From Actinomycetota bacterium (GTDB taxonomy: Bacteria > Actinomycetota > Actinomycetes > S36-B12 > UBA5976): DNA of 64,000 nt. Each line of letters begins with the position of its first letter. Position 1 is the first letter of the stretch. The position numbers and the translations under genes are program-made. The DNA is taken from NCBI GenBank assembly GCA_009698575.1, contig WLPX01000005.1, positions 28,797-92,796 on the forward strand, written 5' to 3'. The notes beneath the pieces were generated by a model. That model did not search any database, had not been told where the DNA came from, and worked only from the letters and a program-made list of their open reading frames with translations. This document shows, one piece after another, positions 26,416-36,448 of the stretch.

Positions 26416-28143
26416 GTGGCCACTACGGTATCCATGCCCCAACTGGGCGAAAGCGTCACCGAAGGAACTGTAACTCGTTGGCTAAAAGCTGTGGGCGACA
26501 CTGTTGCTGCAGACGAGCCATTACTTGAAGTATCGACCGACAAAGTTGATACTGAAATCCCCTCACCAGTAAGCGGGGTACTTACCGAAATCATTGCTGG
26601 TGAAGATGCCGTAGTTCTAGTTGGTGGCGCGCTCGCTGTTATCGCTGATTCTGGCAGCACTCCTGCTCCTGTTGCACAAGCTGCTCCTGTTGCACAAGCT
26701 GCTCCTGTTGAAGCTGTAGCCCCAGTAGAAGTAAAGCCTGAAGTTTCCGCACCGGCGGCGGCAACACCCAGCGCTTCGGCAACTGGGTTAGTTACACCGG
26801 TATTACTTCCAGCTCTAGGTGAAAGTGTCACCGAAGGAACCGTAACTCGATGGCTCAAAGCAATCGGTGATTCAGTTGCTGCCGATGAAGCATTACTTGA
26901 AGTATCAACTGACAAAGTTGATACTGAAATTCCTTCGCCTGTGTCTGGAATCTTGCTGGAAATTACTGTTGGCGAAGATGGTGTTGCCTTAGTTGGTGCG
27001 CAACTTGGCACAATTGGCGCACTTTCCGGTGCGGCGGCTGCAGAGTCTTCTTCAGCTCTTACTTCCGGCGCAACGTCATCACCGGTGATGACGGCGGTGG
27101 CTCCTGCGCCAACACCTACTCCGGCTCCAGTGCCAGTGCCAGTTGCACCTGCTGCTCTAGTGCCAACGCAAACAGCCAGCCCAAATAACAGCTCTGCTTA
27201 TGCCACGCCGTTAGTTCGCAAAATTGCAGCCGAACGAGGCGTAGAACTTTCCACTGTCGTTGGAACTGGTGTTGGTGGTCGAATTCGAAAAGAAGATATT
27301 CTGACTGCTCCAACCACTCTTGCTCCCGTAGTAGTTCCTACCGATCGACCAGTTGAATCCAAGCCTCATGTTGCGCCTACTACTTCTGCCGTTGTCGCAA
27401 ACTATGCTCCACCTAGCGAACTTCGTGGTCGAACTGAACCAATGTCCCGGCTTCGTAAAGTTATTGCCGAACGCATGGTTGAGTCACTACAAATATCTGC
27501 TCAGTTAACATCTGTGGTCGAAGTAGACGTAACTCGAATTTCTACCCTTCGCAATCGCTCAAAAGCTGCATTTGAATCTCGTGAGGGCGTAAAGCTTTCG
27601 TTCTTGCCGTTCTTTGCAAAAGCTGCCTGCGAGGCCTTGAAGCAATTCCCGAGCGTTAATGCCACTTTGGATCAAGAAGCCGGCACGGTAACTTACTTCG
27701 ATGCTGAACATGTTGGAATTGCAGTGGATACCGAACGCGGACTACTTGTGCCCGTGATTCGCGATGCTGGAGATCTAAATATTGGTGGCCTGGCACGAAA
27801 GATAAATGATCTGGCAGAGCGCACTCGCACTAACAAGCTCTCCCCTGACGAATTAAGTGGTGGAACTTTCACCATCACAAATACCGGCAGTCGTGGCGCA
27901 TTGTTCGATACCCCAATCATTAATCAGCCACAGGTGGCAATTTTGGGAACTGGCGCAGTGGTAAAGCGTCCAGTTGTAACAACAGACGATACTGGCGCCG
28001 ATGTAATCTCAATTCGCCAGATGGTTTACTTGGCATTGACTTACGATCATCGATTAGTAGATGGCGCCGATGCCGCTAGATTCCTATCGGCTATCAAAGC
28101 CCGACTTGAAGAAGGCGCATTTGAAGCGGATTTGGGTCTGTAA
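26416..28143 (+). CDS. sucB: 2-oxo acid dehydrogenase E2 with two lipoyl domains
   Basis: A 575-residue dihydrolipoamide acyltransferase. Two lipoyl domains carry the modified Lys at K43 and K167, both in EVSTDKVDTEIPSP. They are joined by Ala/Pro/Val-rich linkers. A peripheral-subunit-binding domain (ATPLVRKIAAERGVELST) lies at about 262-296, and the catalytic domain ends with YDHRLVDGADAARF. In actinobacteria this E2 serves pyruvate and probably 2-oxoglutarate dehydrogenase. The GTG start has AAAGGAG upstream. Lpd precedes it and lipB/lipA lie 5 kb downstream. Confidence 0.93.
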   Translation: MATTVSMPQLGESVTEGTVTRWLKAVGDTVAADEPLLEVSTDKVDTEIPSPVSGVLTEIIAGEDAVVLVGGALAVIADSGSTPAPVAQAAPVAQAAPVEAVAPVEVKPEVSAPAAATPSASATGLVTPVLLPALGESVTEGTVTRWLKAIGDSVAADEALLEVSTDKVDTEIPSPVSGILLEITVGEDGVALVGAQLGTIGALSGAAAAESSSALTSGATSSPVMTAVAPAPTPTPAPVPVPVAPAALVPTQTASPNNSSAYATPLVRKIAAERGVELSTVVGTGVGGRIRKEDILTAPTTLAPVVVPTDRPVESKPHVAPTTSAVVANYAPPSELRGRTEPMSRLRKVIAERMVESLQISAQLTSVVEVDVTRISTLRNRSKAAFESREGVKLSFLPFFAKAACEALKQFPSVNATLDQEAGTVTYFDAEHVGIAVDTERGLLVPVIRDAGDLNIGGLARKINDLAERTRTNKLSPDELSGGTFTITNTGSRGALFDTPIINQPQVAILGTGAVVKRPVVTTDDTGADVISIRQMVYLALTYDHRLVDGADAARFLSAIKARLEEGAFEADLGL

Positions 28144-28185
28144 TTACAACTAGCCCTATTCCCCAGTTCATAGCAAAGTAGAACC

Positions 28186-29073
28186 ATGCGCATTGTTATT
28201 GCAGGATCTTCCGGCCTAATCGGCACCGAGTTAGTCACGTCACTACGAAGTGATGGACACGAAGTGATCAAGTTAGTGCGACGCAAACCTGCTGCCTCAT
28301 CTGAGGTTTATTGGAATCCAGCTGCTGGCGAGATTGATAGTTCAGCATTAGTGGGCTGCGACGTGATCATTAACCTGGCTGGCGCTGGTGTTGGTGACCG
28401 AAGGTGGAGCAATAGCTACAAGGAATTGATTAGAAGTTCGCGCGTTGATACGACTTCGTTGCTTGCGGAAACAGCAGCTGACCTAAAGCTAAAGGTTTTT
28501 ATCGCGGGCAGTGCCATTGGTTGGTATGGCGATACTGCTGACCGACAAGTGGATGAAACTTCACCTCCTGGTGAGGGATTCTTAGCTGAAGTAGTTGTGG
28601 CTTGGGAAACTGCTTCGAAACCAGCTCGGGACGCTGGCGTTCGCGTAGTAAACATTAGGACGGGCTTAGTGGCTTCCAAGCATGGTGGCGCCTGGGCCAA
28701 ACTGTTGCCCATTTTTAAGTTTGGAGCTGGCGGAAAATTGGGTTCCGGCAAACAGTATTGGTCATTCATCTCAATGCGAGATGAAATTGCTGCAATCAAG
28801 TTCTTAATAGATTCACCAAACATTTCTGGGCCAGTTAATTTAACTGCTCCCCAGCCGGCAACTAACACAGAAGTAACCAAGGCCATGGCAAAAGTGTTTA
28901 AACGGCCAGCGCTTTTCCCAGTTCCGGCATTTGCCCTCAAAACCATTCTTGGCGAATTTTCCCAAGAAGTTTTAGGCAGCTCACGCGTGATTCCTAAGGT
29001 GTTACTCGATAACGGATTTAAGTTCGCTGACCCAGATATTGAAAGTGCGATGCGCACTTTGGCTACAAAGTAG
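28186..29073 (+). CDS. TIGR01777-family epimerase-like SDR
   Basis: A 295-residue extended short-chain dehydrogenase-like protein. The nucleotide motif IAGSSGLIGTELV is N-terminal, followed by GCDVIINLAGAGVGDRRW and GSAIGWYGDTAD, features of the YfcH/SDR39U1 group. The DUF1731-type C-terminus (VIPKVLLDNGFKFADPD) is present. The biochemical role is unknown. Its position between the E2 gene and lipB/lipA is conserved in actinobacteria. Confidence 0.82.
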   Translation: MRIVIAGSSGLIGTELVTSLRSDGHEVIKLVRRKPAASSEVYWNPAAGEIDSSALVGCDVIINLAGAGVGDRRWSNSYKELIRSSRVDTTSLLAETAADLKLKVFIAGSAIGWYGDTADRQVDETSPPGEGFLAEVVVAWETASKPARDAGVRVVNIRTGLVASKHGGAWAKLLPIFKFGAGGKLGSGKQYWSFISMRDEIAAIKFLIDSPNISGPVNLTAPQPATNTEVTKAMAKVFKRPALFPVPAFALKTILGEFSQEVLGSSRVIPKVLLDNGFKFADPDIESAMRTLATK

Positions 29074-29077
29074 TGCG

Positions 29078-30349
29078 ATGTCTCAGATCCCCCAAAAAAC
29101 TGACGTAGTTGTCATTGGTGCTGGGCTAGCGGGTCTTGCTGCTGCTCGGCGCTTAACAATTGCCGGGCGGGAAGTTTGCATAATCGATGCTGGTGATGAC
29201 ATCGGCGGCAGAGTTCGAACTGATGACGTCGATGGCTTGTTACTAGATCGTGGCTTCCAGCTTTACAACCCGTCATACGACGAGGGTCTGAGCGTCTTAG
29301 ATCTGAAGGCTTTAGACATCAAAAGTTTTTCGCCCGGTGTAATTGTCTCAATTGATGGCCGTAGTTATAAATTGGCAGACCCAAAGCGCGAACCATCTTG
29401 GGCCGTTGATAGTTTGCTAGCGCCAGTTGGAAAAATCTCGGCAAAATTGAAGTTTGCTAAGTATGCCCTTGGATTAGCGATATCTAAATCGAGCTCGACT
29501 GGGTATGACCAGCGCACTGACGCTTTCTTGCGGGCTAAATTTGGCAAAGATTTGACGGAAAAAGTTTTGCGTCCATTCTTGGCTGGGGTATTCCTAGAAC
29601 CAGACTTAGCAACTTCCAAGCGTTTTCTCGATATAACTCTAAAGTCTTTTGTTGCTGGCACGCCAGGAGTTCCGCGCACTGGCATGCAGGCAATTCCAAG
29701 GCAGCTTGCCGCACAGTTACCTGCTGACAGCATTCGCCTGAATGTAACGGCCAGCGCGGTTGCCAGCACAATGGTTCGAACTGATCAAGGTGACATCCGC
29801 TGTCGCTCAGTGGTCATTGCAACCAATGCTCGAAGTGCCAAGATCTTGGTGCCAAGTTTGCAAGTGCCAAACAGCAATGCCGTTACTACTTGGTATCACT
29901 TAGCTGATTGTGCTGGCGCCGAGCTAACTGATGGCAAGAGCACGCTGGTAATAGATGGCAAAAAGTTCAACGGCCACATTGATGACCCAACTCGCCCACT
30001 TGTTAACACCGTCGTGATGACAAATGCAGCTCCTTCATACGCCACAGGTAACCGAACTTTAATTTCTTCATCTGCATTAGGTGTACATCATTCAAGTCAG
30101 GCTGAAAACTTAGTCAGGTCACACTTAGCAGCGCTCTACAAGGTTTCAACTTCGAATTGGACGCACGTCGCAACTTATCCCGTACCCGATGCACTCCCAA
30201 TGATGGCTGCGCCGCATGACACTGAACAATCAGTTCGACTATCCGATGGGGTTTACCTTGCCGGTGATTACCGACAAGTTTCCTCGATTAACGGAGCACT
30301 GGCTAGTGGTCGTCGCGCCGCCGAAGCATTGTTAGTTGATGACCTTTAG
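29078..30349 (+). CDS. FAD-dependent oxidoreductase (amine oxidase-like)
   Basis: A 423-residue flavoprotein with an N-terminal dinucleotide motif VVVIGAGLAGLAAARRL and a second FAD contact GGRVRTDDVDGLLLDRGFQL. The C-terminus has the closing FAD motif GVYLAGDYRQVSSINGALAS. It resembles the protoporphyrinogen oxidase/phytoene desaturase-like superfamily; the substrate is unknown. The ATG at 29078 lies four bases after the previous stop, so the two are coupled. Confidence 0.8.
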   Translation: MSQIPQKTDVVVIGAGLAGLAAARRLTIAGREVCIIDAGDDIGGRVRTDDVDGLLLDRGFQLYNPSYDEGLSVLDLKALDIKSFSPGVIVSIDGRSYKLADPKREPSWAVDSLLAPVGKISAKLKFAKYALGLAISKSSSTGYDQRTDAFLRAKFGKDLTEKVLRPFLAGVFLEPDLATSKRFLDITLKSFVAGTPGVPRTGMQAIPRQLAAQLPADSIRLNVTASAVASTMVRTDQGDIRCRSVVIATNARSAKILVPSLQVPNSNAVTTWYHLADCAGAELTDGKSTLVIDGKKFNGHIDDPTRPLVNTVVMTNAAPSYATGNRTLISSSALGVHHSSQAENLVRSHLAALYKVSTSNWTHVATYPVPDALPMMAAPHDTEQSVRLSDGVYLAGDYRQVSSINGALASGRRAAEALLVDDL

Positions 30350-31068
30350 TTAATTGCCCCTAGGCGCAAAGCTGTCTCTAAAACTTCACCGTTAACTAAT
30401 TCGACGCGGTAAGCATTGGCTTTTGAGTCTGGGGTATCTACTACAACTTCAATAGCATCACTGTTTTGATAAACGATTGCCGCATGATCATCAGTTGCAA
30501 AAGACAGTGGCAAAGTTTTTGCTTGGACTAGCGAGTGTAATAGTGGACGTCGTTGGGCCTCATTGTCATAGTGCACCCCATTTCCATATGGGATTAATGC
30601 CATGCCGTTAGTGACGGTCTCCAGTTTTGGTCCAAAGGAATCGGTTGGGCCACCTATGTGCCAGCAAATTGAACCAGCACTTACGCCAGCCATAACTGCG
30701 CCGCGCTCCCAAGCCGCGCGAGCTGCTTGCGTTACGCCATGTAATTCCCAAAGTGCCAATAAGTTTGCAACTGAACCGCCGCCTACCCAGACGAGATCTG
30801 CGCGATCAAAAGCCTGATCAACTGGAACATTTGGTTGGGTAAACAATGCCAAGTGCTCAACATCAACGCCCAGTCCAGAAACTGCCTGATAGCTCGTTGC
30901 TAGATAGTTTGGATTATCGCCACTTGCTGTCAGTACGAACAAAACTCGTGGTCGCGATTTACCAGTAAGTTCCAAGGCACGCTTAAAGATTTGCCCTGGA
31001 AGCATCACTCCCCAGCGGTCAGTTTGTATAAACCCACCGCTGGAAGCAACTATGTATCGGTTAGTCAC
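30346..31068 (-). CDS. S51-family peptidase (PepE/cyanophycinase-like)
   Basis: A 240-residue protein of the class I amidotransferase-like fold. The nucleophile elbow GVSAGSICW carries the catalytic Ser, and WVGGGSVANLLALW is the preceding loop of the S51 family. FATDDHAAIVY is a typical C-terminal stretch. It probably cleaves small peptides (aspartyl dipeptides or similar). The start overlaps the MMPL stop by four bases, and the 3' end overlaps the convergent flavoprotein gene by four. Confidence 0.82.
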   Translation of the reverse strand: MTNRYIVASSGGFIQTDRWGVMLPGQIFKRALELTGKSRPRVLFVLTASGDNPNYLATSYQAVSGLGVDVEHLALFTQPNVPVDQAFDRADLVWVGGGSVANLLALWELHGVTQAARAAWERGAVMAGVSAGSICWHIGGPTDSFGPKLETVTNGMALIPYGNGVHYDNEAQRRPLLHSLVQAKTLPLSFATDDHAAIVYQNSDAIEVVVDTPDSKANAYRVELVNGEVLETALRLGAIN

Positions 31069-33266
31069 GAGACCGAAATGCTTTCTGGATCAACTAGTGG
31101 GCCTTCGCTTTTACCAAGTTTGCTTGGCCACCAGATTTTTGCACCAATGTCATAGGAAAGCGCTGGCACTAACAAGCTACGAACGATAAAGGTATCTAGC
31201 AATACACCAAATGCGACTGCGAAACCAAGTTCAGCCAGGAATACCAATGGCAAAGTTCCGAGTACGGCAAACGTGGCTGCTAACACCACACCTGCTGATG
31301 TAATAACACCACCAGTAACAGTGAGTCCCTTCTTGATTCCCGGGCGCGTACCAAGTTTCTTGGCTTCCTCGCGCACTCGAGTCATCAAGAAGATGTTGTA
31401 GTCAATACCAAGAGCTACCAAGAACACGAAGGTGAACAAGATGAACGATCCATCTGTGCCAGCAAATCCGAATAAGTTCGTGAACACTAAGTGACTTATT
31501 CCAAGAGTTGCACCGAACGACATCACAGTTGTGATGATCAGTAGTACTGGCGCTATCAAACTACGAAGCAAAAGCGACAAGATAATTCCAATTACCAGAA
31601 GCGCCGTAGGAATAATTAAGTTGCGATCGCGCTTATTGGTCTGCTGAATATCAAAGTTAACTGCGGTCGTACCACCGACAAGCGAAGTCTCACTAGCGCT
31701 ATGAGCAGCTTCCCGAATTGCTGGAATGTAGCCCTGAGATTCGACAGAATCAGCAGGTTTATCCAAGGTAACTTCAAGTTGAATTAATCCATCAACAACC
31801 ACTGGCGTTGGTTCTGGGCCACCCGGAATAAATGGTGTGGTGGTTTGCTTAACGTCCACGACACCGTCTGCTGCAGTAAGTGCTGCAATCAGTGCATCCT
31901 TATCAGACTCAGGTCCAATCACGATTGTTGGATCTCCCGAACCAGCCGGGAAATGCTCAGACAATTTCTCTAAGCCAACAACTGAATCTGGGTTTCCAGT
32001 AAATGCGTCAGTCTGCGCCAACCCATTACTCTTTAGCTGGGTGACAAATGACATTGCAATAATCAAGAACAGTCCCGAAAGAATCCAAGTGCGACGTGGT
32101 CTACGACCAACTAAGCCAGCGACTTTGGACCAAATGCCAGAAAGGTTTTCATCAACGTCATCATGCTTTGGTCGCCTCGGCCAGAAAATCCAGCGGCCAG
32201 CAAGAACCAAAATCGCAGGTAACATCGTGAGCATTACTAATTGCGCAGAAAAAACACCGATCGCTGCAACAGGTCCAAGTGAGCGCACTGACTTTAGATC
32301 AGATAACCCAAGAACCAAAAGCCCGGAGATAACGGTTAAACCAGAAGCTGCGATCGGCTCGATAACGCCTTTCCAGGCCACCACCATGGCATCAACTCGG
32401 CTGTCATAGTGATGCAATTCCTCACGATATCGCGCGATCAACAAGAGCGCATAGTCCGTGGCAGCGCCGATAACGAGAACCGATAAAATTCCCTGGGACT
32501 GACCATCCAAATCCAAAATGTTTTCTTTGGCCAGGATATAAACGATGCCTCCAGCTAATGACAGCGCGATTGTGGAACAGAACAACGGAATTATCCAAAG
32601 AACGGGTGAGCGATAAACAGCAATCAGAATCAAGGCCACGACAATCAGCGTGGTCTTTAGTAAGTCAGTATCAATCGAGCCGAAACTGTCGAACAGGTCG
32701 GCCAAGATGCCACCGATGCCCGTTACATGCGATTCAAAACCCGCTACCTGTCCGGCTTGCGCACGAATGGCTTTGACAACTTCAGGGAGCGCAGGCTTTT
32801 GATTATCCAGTGGAGCTGCCAAGGCATCATTGTCTAGTGGAATTGACATCAAAATTCCATTGCCATCTTGCGATGGAATTGGAATTAGTTGTGCGCCAGC
32901 GGCCAAATAATCTCCAACGGTGTTATTTGATCCAGCAACAGGAGCCGAAGCAACTGCAACTCCAAACTCCCCCACGGCTGCAATGCCAGCAGCATCTGCC
33001 GATCCGGTGAAAATAACTAATGCTGGCAATACCGAAGTGTCTTGAGAAGTGAATTTGGTAGCCAATTCTGAAGCTTTAGTGGACTCTGCCGAAGTGGGCA
33101 AGAACCCGGCGTTATCGTTTTGCTGAACACTAGAAAGTTTTCCAAATAGCGGTCCAGCGACCCCACTGATAGCAAACCAAGCAATGATTATCGCAATTGC
33201 ACCCCAAAGTAGTTTCCTGCCATTACGGTCAGTTTTCTTCTTGCGACGATCAATTTTCTCAGACAT
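31065..33266 (-). CDS. MMPL/RND-family membrane transporter
   Basis: A 733-residue transporter with a basic N-terminus, one leading helix, two extracytoplasmic domains and two groups of helices in the RND-like order. VLVIGAATDYALLLIARYREEL and FLVALGIDYNIFLMTRVREEA are the paired helix-4/helix-10 motifs with their Asp-Tyr residues, diagnostic of MMPL proteins. Substrates in relatives are lipids or drugs; none can be named here. It is cotranscribed with the S51 peptidase. Confidence 0.88.
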   Translation of the reverse strand: MSEKIDRRKKKTDRNGRKLLWGAIAIIIAWFAISGVAGPLFGKLSSVQQNDNAGFLPTSAESTKASELATKFTSQDTSVLPALVIFTGSADAAGIAAVGEFGVAVASAPVAGSNNTVGDYLAAGAQLIPIPSQDGNGILMSIPLDNDALAAPLDNQKPALPEVVKAIRAQAGQVAGFESHVTGIGGILADLFDSFGSIDTDLLKTTLIVVALILIAVYRSPVLWIIPLFCSTIALSLAGGIVYILAKENILDLDGQSQGILSVLVIGAATDYALLLIARYREELHHYDSRVDAMVVAWKGVIEPIAASGLTVISGLLVLGLSDLKSVRSLGPVAAIGVFSAQLVMLTMLPAILVLAGRWIFWPRRPKHDDVDENLSGIWSKVAGLVGRRPRRTWILSGLFLIIAMSFVTQLKSNGLAQTDAFTGNPDSVVGLEKLSEHFPAGSGDPTIVIGPESDKDALIAALTAADGVVDVKQTTTPFIPGGPEPTPVVVDGLIQLEVTLDKPADSVESQGYIPAIREAAHSASETSLVGGTTAVNFDIQQTNKRDRNLIIPTALLVIGIILSLLLRSLIAPVLLIITTVMSFGATLGISHLVFTNLFGFAGTDGSFILFTFVFLVALGIDYNIFLMTRVREEAKKLGTRPGIKKGLTVTGGVITSAGVVLAATFAVLGTLPLVFLAELGFAVAFGVLLDTFIVRSLLVPALSYDIGAKIWWPSKLGKSEGPLVDPESISVS

Positions 33267-33378
33267 ACGAGTAAAGCCCTTTTAGTTGTTGGATGTAATT
33301 ATTCTAATTCACGTTTGGTTCACCTGCAGGCTCGGTATCCCTTGCAAAATCAGTCAAATCTGCGCATAGGCTGAGATC

Positions 33379-34047
33379 ATGTCGTTTGTTATCGAGTCTC
33401 TAGGCATTGGCCAGGAACTCATTAGTTATCAAACTGGCTGGGATTTACAACGAAAATTTCATGCTCAGGTGGTTGCCAAGACACAACCTGACACAATTTT
33501 GATGCTAGAGCATGAATCTGTGTACACAGCAGGTCGTCGTACTGAATCTTTTGAGCGTCCTACTGATGGCACTCCAGTTATTGATGTTGATCGCGGTGGC
33601 AAAATTACTTGGCATGGACCTGGACAGCTAGTCGGCTACCCCATCGTTCATTTGCCCTCACCCATGGATGTAGTGGCGCATGTGCGAAGGCTAGAAGATG
33701 TGTTGATCGGAATATGTGCTGATTTTAATTTAACTACTGCTCGAGTAAAAGGTCGCAGTGGTGTCTGGGTACTTGATGCAACGCAAGATCGCAAAATAGC
33801 TGCAATCGGCGTGCGCGTAGCTCAAGGAGTGACAATGCATGGCTTTGCGCTTAATTGCAATAACGACTTGTCTTGGTTTGATCGCATTGTGCCATGCGGC
33901 ATTAAAGATGCCGGCGTGACAACTTTGAGTCAGGAACTAGGTATCGAAGTCCCAGTAGCTGGCGTTTTGGAAAGTGCAAATTTACATCTACATCGAGTCT
34001 TTGATCCGATTGCAAACATTCATTCTAGTTTTGTAGTTGCCAGATGA
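33379..34047 (+). CDS. lipB: octanoyltransferase
   Basis: LipB, 222 residues, moves octanoate from acyl carrier protein to lipoyl domains. The active-site Lys is in [10 protein letters not shown] and the Cys in [30 protein letters not shown] is the substrate loop. The ATG follows TAGGCT by six bases, a leaderless start. A small membrane-protein gene separates it from lipA, with a four-base overlap. Its target domains are encoded by sucB. Confidence 0.95.
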   Translation: MSFVIESLGIGQELISYQTGWDLQRKFHAQVVAKTQPDTILMLEHESVYTAGRRTESFERPTDGTPVIDVDRGGKITWHGPGQLVGYPIVHLPSPMDVVAHVRRLEDVLIGICADFNLTTARVKGRSGVWVLDATQDRKIAAIGVRVAQGVTMHGFALNCNNDLSWFDRIVPCGIKDAGVTTLSQELGIEVPVAGVLESANLHLHRVFDPIANIHSSFVVAR

Positions 34048-34598
34048 GGCGTCCCATTGCCTTCCTACTCATGGCAGTAACTATCCTCGTGCTGCCGATT
34101 GCCGTTATTTCGCTAATTATTTCTCGAAAAGCTGTAACTGGAAATGAGTATGCGGCTGTGGTCGAAATCCTAGGAACAAATAATGCGCCGGGTGCAATCC
34201 AGATTTTTGGCGCAGACACCCAAACAATTTCAAATATTCTGGATTGGATTGACACTTGGAGCATGGCTCTTCTTGTTAGTGCAATAGCGATTTCCTTAGC
34301 CGCATTTTTACTTAGTAATGATCGAATTCGGGCCGGTCGACAATTGAGCTTAGGGCTATTTTTCACTTTTGGGATTTGGTCAGTGATTATCAATAAAAGT
34401 AACGATGTCTTCACTACAGCAATTGGCGATTCAATCTCGGATTTTTCTGCAGTTGTCATCGCTACCTACTTAGCGGCGCTGTCCCAGTCATTACTTGACC
34501 TGATAGGTGGCTTGGCGCTAGTTTTCGGTATAACCGCACTTGGCATGTGGTTCTTGGGTACTAGCCGCAACGCACCGCATAATCTCACAGGCAACTAG
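34044..34598 (+). CDS. hypothetical four-helix membrane protein
   Basis: I do not recognise this 184-residue protein. It has an N-terminal hydrophobic helix (about 4-26), a polar segment containing [20 protein letters not shown], then three more helices (about 75-92, 103-118, 135-170). It overlaps lipB by four bases and ends where the lipA promoter begins. Translation coupled to lipB is likely. No motif points to a role in lipoate synthesis. Confidence 0.65.
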   Translation: MRRPIAFLLMAVTILVLPIAVISLIISRKAVTGNEYAAVVEILGTNNAPGAIQIFGADTQTISNILDWIDTWSMALLVSAIAISLAAFLLSNDRIRAGRQLSLGLFFTFGIWSVIINKSNDVFTTAIGDSISDFSAVVIATYLAALSQSLLDLIGGLALVFGITALGMWFLGTSRNAPHNLTGN

Positions 34599-34608
34599 AC
34601 TGGCAATT

Positions 34609-35568
34609 GTGTCGACGCCGTATCTTGAGCAACCTGATGGTAAATCTGATGGCCCCAAGTTGCTTCGTATTGAGGCCCGAAATTCCTTAACTCCTATTGA
34701 GCGAAAGCCCGAGTGGATCAAGACCAAGTTAAAGACCGGCCCGGAATACACCCAGATCATGGACTTAGTGAAATCCGAAGGTCTACATACTGTCTGCCAA
34801 GAAGCAGGCTGTCCAAACATTTTTGAGTGCTGGGAAGATCGTGAAGCCACTTTCCTTATTGGTGGTGACCAGTGCACGCGCCGATGTGACTTCTGCCAGA
34901 TTGATACTGGTAAGCCAGTTGATTTAGATCGTGATGAACCGCGACGTGTTGCCGAATCTGTGAAAACTATGCAGCTGCGATACGCCACCGTCACAGGTGT
35001 AGCTCGAGATGATCTGCCCGATGGCGGAGTTTGGCTCTACGCCGAAACAATTCGACAAATTCATGAAGTAGTTCCTGGTTGCGGCGTTGAAATGCTCGCT
35101 CCTGACTTCGATGGCAAACCAGAATTACTCAAAGAAGTTTTTGAATCTCAACCAGAAGTTTTTGCTCACAACATTGAAACGGTTCCCCGGATCTTCAAGC
35201 GAATTCGTCCAGGTTTTCGCTATGAACGCTCACTTGGCGTGATTACTGCGGCACGTGATTTTGGACTAGTTACCAAAAGCAATTTGATTTTGGGTATGGG
35301 CGAAGAAATCCCCGAAGTTCACCAGGCCTTACGTGACTTGCATGAAGCTGGTTGCGACCTAGTTACCATTACTCAGTATTTACGACCATCATTACGTCAC
35401 CATCCCGTGGATCGCTGGGTTCGCCCGGAAGAATTCGTGGAATTAGCCAAAGTTGCCGAGGAAATTGGGTTTGCAGGAGTACTTAGCGGACCATTGGTTA
35501 GATCTTCATATCGAGCCGGCAAACTTTATAAGCAAGCCATTGCAGCCCGAAATTCTTCCAGCGTTTAA
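34609..35568 (+). CDS. lipA: lipoyl synthase
   Basis: A radical SAM enzyme of 319 residues that inserts two sulfurs into protein-bound octanoate. The SAM cluster motif is CTRRCDFC, the auxiliary cluster Cys set is in [12 protein letters not shown], and the C-terminal RSSY Ser ligand is present (RSSYRAGKL). The frame opens at 34540, but the GTG at 34609 follows TAGACT (34596-34601) by seven bases. That -10 box includes the stop codon of the upstream gene. Confidence 0.95.
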   Translation: MSTPYLEQPDGKSDGPKLLRIEARNSLTPIERKPEWIKTKLKTGPEYTQIMDLVKSEGLHTVCQEAGCPNIFECWEDREATFLIGGDQCTRRCDFCQIDTGKPVDLDRDEPRRVAESVKTMQLRYATVTGVARDDLPDGGVWLYAETIRQIHEVVPGCGVEMLAPDFDGKPELLKEVFESQPEVFAHNIETVPRIFKRIRPGFRYERSLGVITAARDFGLVTKSNLILGMGEEIPEVHQALRDLHEAGCDLVTITQYLRPSLRHHPVDRWVRPEEFVELAKVAEEIGFAGVLSGPLVRSSYRAGKLYKQAIAARNSSSV

Positions 35569-35577
35569 GGTAGTTAC

Positions 35578-36240
35578 ATGTCAGTAAAGATGCCAGAGCC
35601 AAAGAAACAGCGTTGGTACGTCCAAATAATCGAGACCTATAAATTTGCCTCGAAAGAGATTTCGTTCCTAGCGCTACGTCTACTTGCGGTTTTTGCAGTC
35701 GTATTCGGAATCATTTTTGCAATCGGTGTCGCACTAAATATGCCGGTAATTATCGGAATCCTTGCATTTGGCACTGCCCTACTTTCAACTACTTACTACT
35801 TCGGGAAAATTGCTGAGAACGCAGCATATTCTTCGATCGAAGGGCAAGTTGGTGCGGCCGCTTCTGTGCTAAACGCTCTTCGTGGCGCTTGGCTTGTAAC
35901 TCCAGCTGTCGGTGTCGACAAAAATCAAAATATGGTGCACCGTGTCGTTGGTCGCCCTGGCATCATTTTGGTGGGAGAAGGTAGTCGTCCGCATTCCCTT
36001 GTTCTCGAGCAACGTAAGGCACATGCCAGATACGCACAAGGCGTTCCAATTCACGAAATTATTGTCGGTGAAGGTGATGTCACTATCTCTAATCTGCAAA
36101 AGAGAGTAAAGAAATTAGGCAAGTCACTGCGTCCTGCCGAAGTTACTCAGGTACGCAATCGACTTAAGGCATTACCGCAAACGGCGTTACCGATTCCAAA
36201 GGGACCTTTGCCTACGAACCGAAAGGTGCCACGTCGATGA
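35578..36240 (+). CDS. DUF4191 membrane protein
   Basis: A 220-residue protein of the actinobacterial DUF4191 family, normally found just downstream of lipA. It has a basic N-terminus, two adjacent membrane helices (about 32-52 and 58-78) and a soluble C-terminal domain with HRVVGRPGIILVGEGS. Function unknown. It starts nine bases after lipA and overlaps the next small gene by four bases. Confidence 0.82.
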   Translation: MSVKMPEPKKQRWYVQIIETYKFASKEISFLALRLLAVFAVVFGIIFAIGVALNMPVIIGILAFGTALLSTTYYFGKIAENAAYSSIEGQVGAAASVLNALRGAWLVTPAVGVDKNQNMVHRVVGRPGIILVGEGSRPHSLVLEQRKAHARYAQGVPIHEIIVGEGDVTISNLQKRVKKLGKSLRPAEVTQVRNRLKALPQTALPIPKGPLPTNRKVPRR

Positions 36241-36437
36241 GTGACATTTTTACCACAATAAGGGAAGCACTCTCTCAAGTACCGATCTCATACGCCTTGG
36301 GCGCAATTCTGGTCGTTGTTTTCCTAGCAAAGAAACTAATTAAATGGGCAATTATTTTTGCAATCCTGATGTTTTTCCTCTTGCCATATCTAGATCAGCA
36401 AGGCTACTTAGATTCAATTAAGTCCGTACTTAACTAG
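36237..36437 (+). CDS. small single-pass or hairpin membrane protein
   Basis: A 66-residue protein with a short amphipathic N-terminus and a long hydrophobic stretch (about 18-52) interrupted by KKLIK, so it may be one bent or two short helices. It overlaps the DUF4191 gene by four bases. A similarly small membrane protein follows the DUF4191 gene in mycobacteria, which supports it as real. Function unknown. Confidence 0.65.
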   Translation: MSDIFTTIREALSQVPISYALGAILVVVFLAKKLIKWAIIFAILMFFLLPYLDQQGYLDSIKSVLN

Positions 36438-36448
36438 CACTGAGTTAG

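Noticed and set aside
26394..27011. 205-residue Ser/Thr-rich frame on the minus strand
   Set aside because: It is antisense to the lipoyl domains and linkers of the E2 gene, which has full family support.
28416..29057. 213-residue minus-strand frame opposite the epimerase gene
   Set aside because: No family features; the plus-strand SDR has clear motifs across the same DNA.
31837..32409. 190-residue plus-strand frame opposite the MMPL gene
   Set aside because: Ser/Thr/Pro-rich composition typical of an antisense shadow; the MMPL motifs are on the minus strand.
34540..34608. Longer LipA N-terminus starting at TTG 34540
   Set aside because: It lies inside the upstream coding sequence, has no ribosome-binding site, and the GTG at 34609 has a leaderless -10 and the expected protein start.
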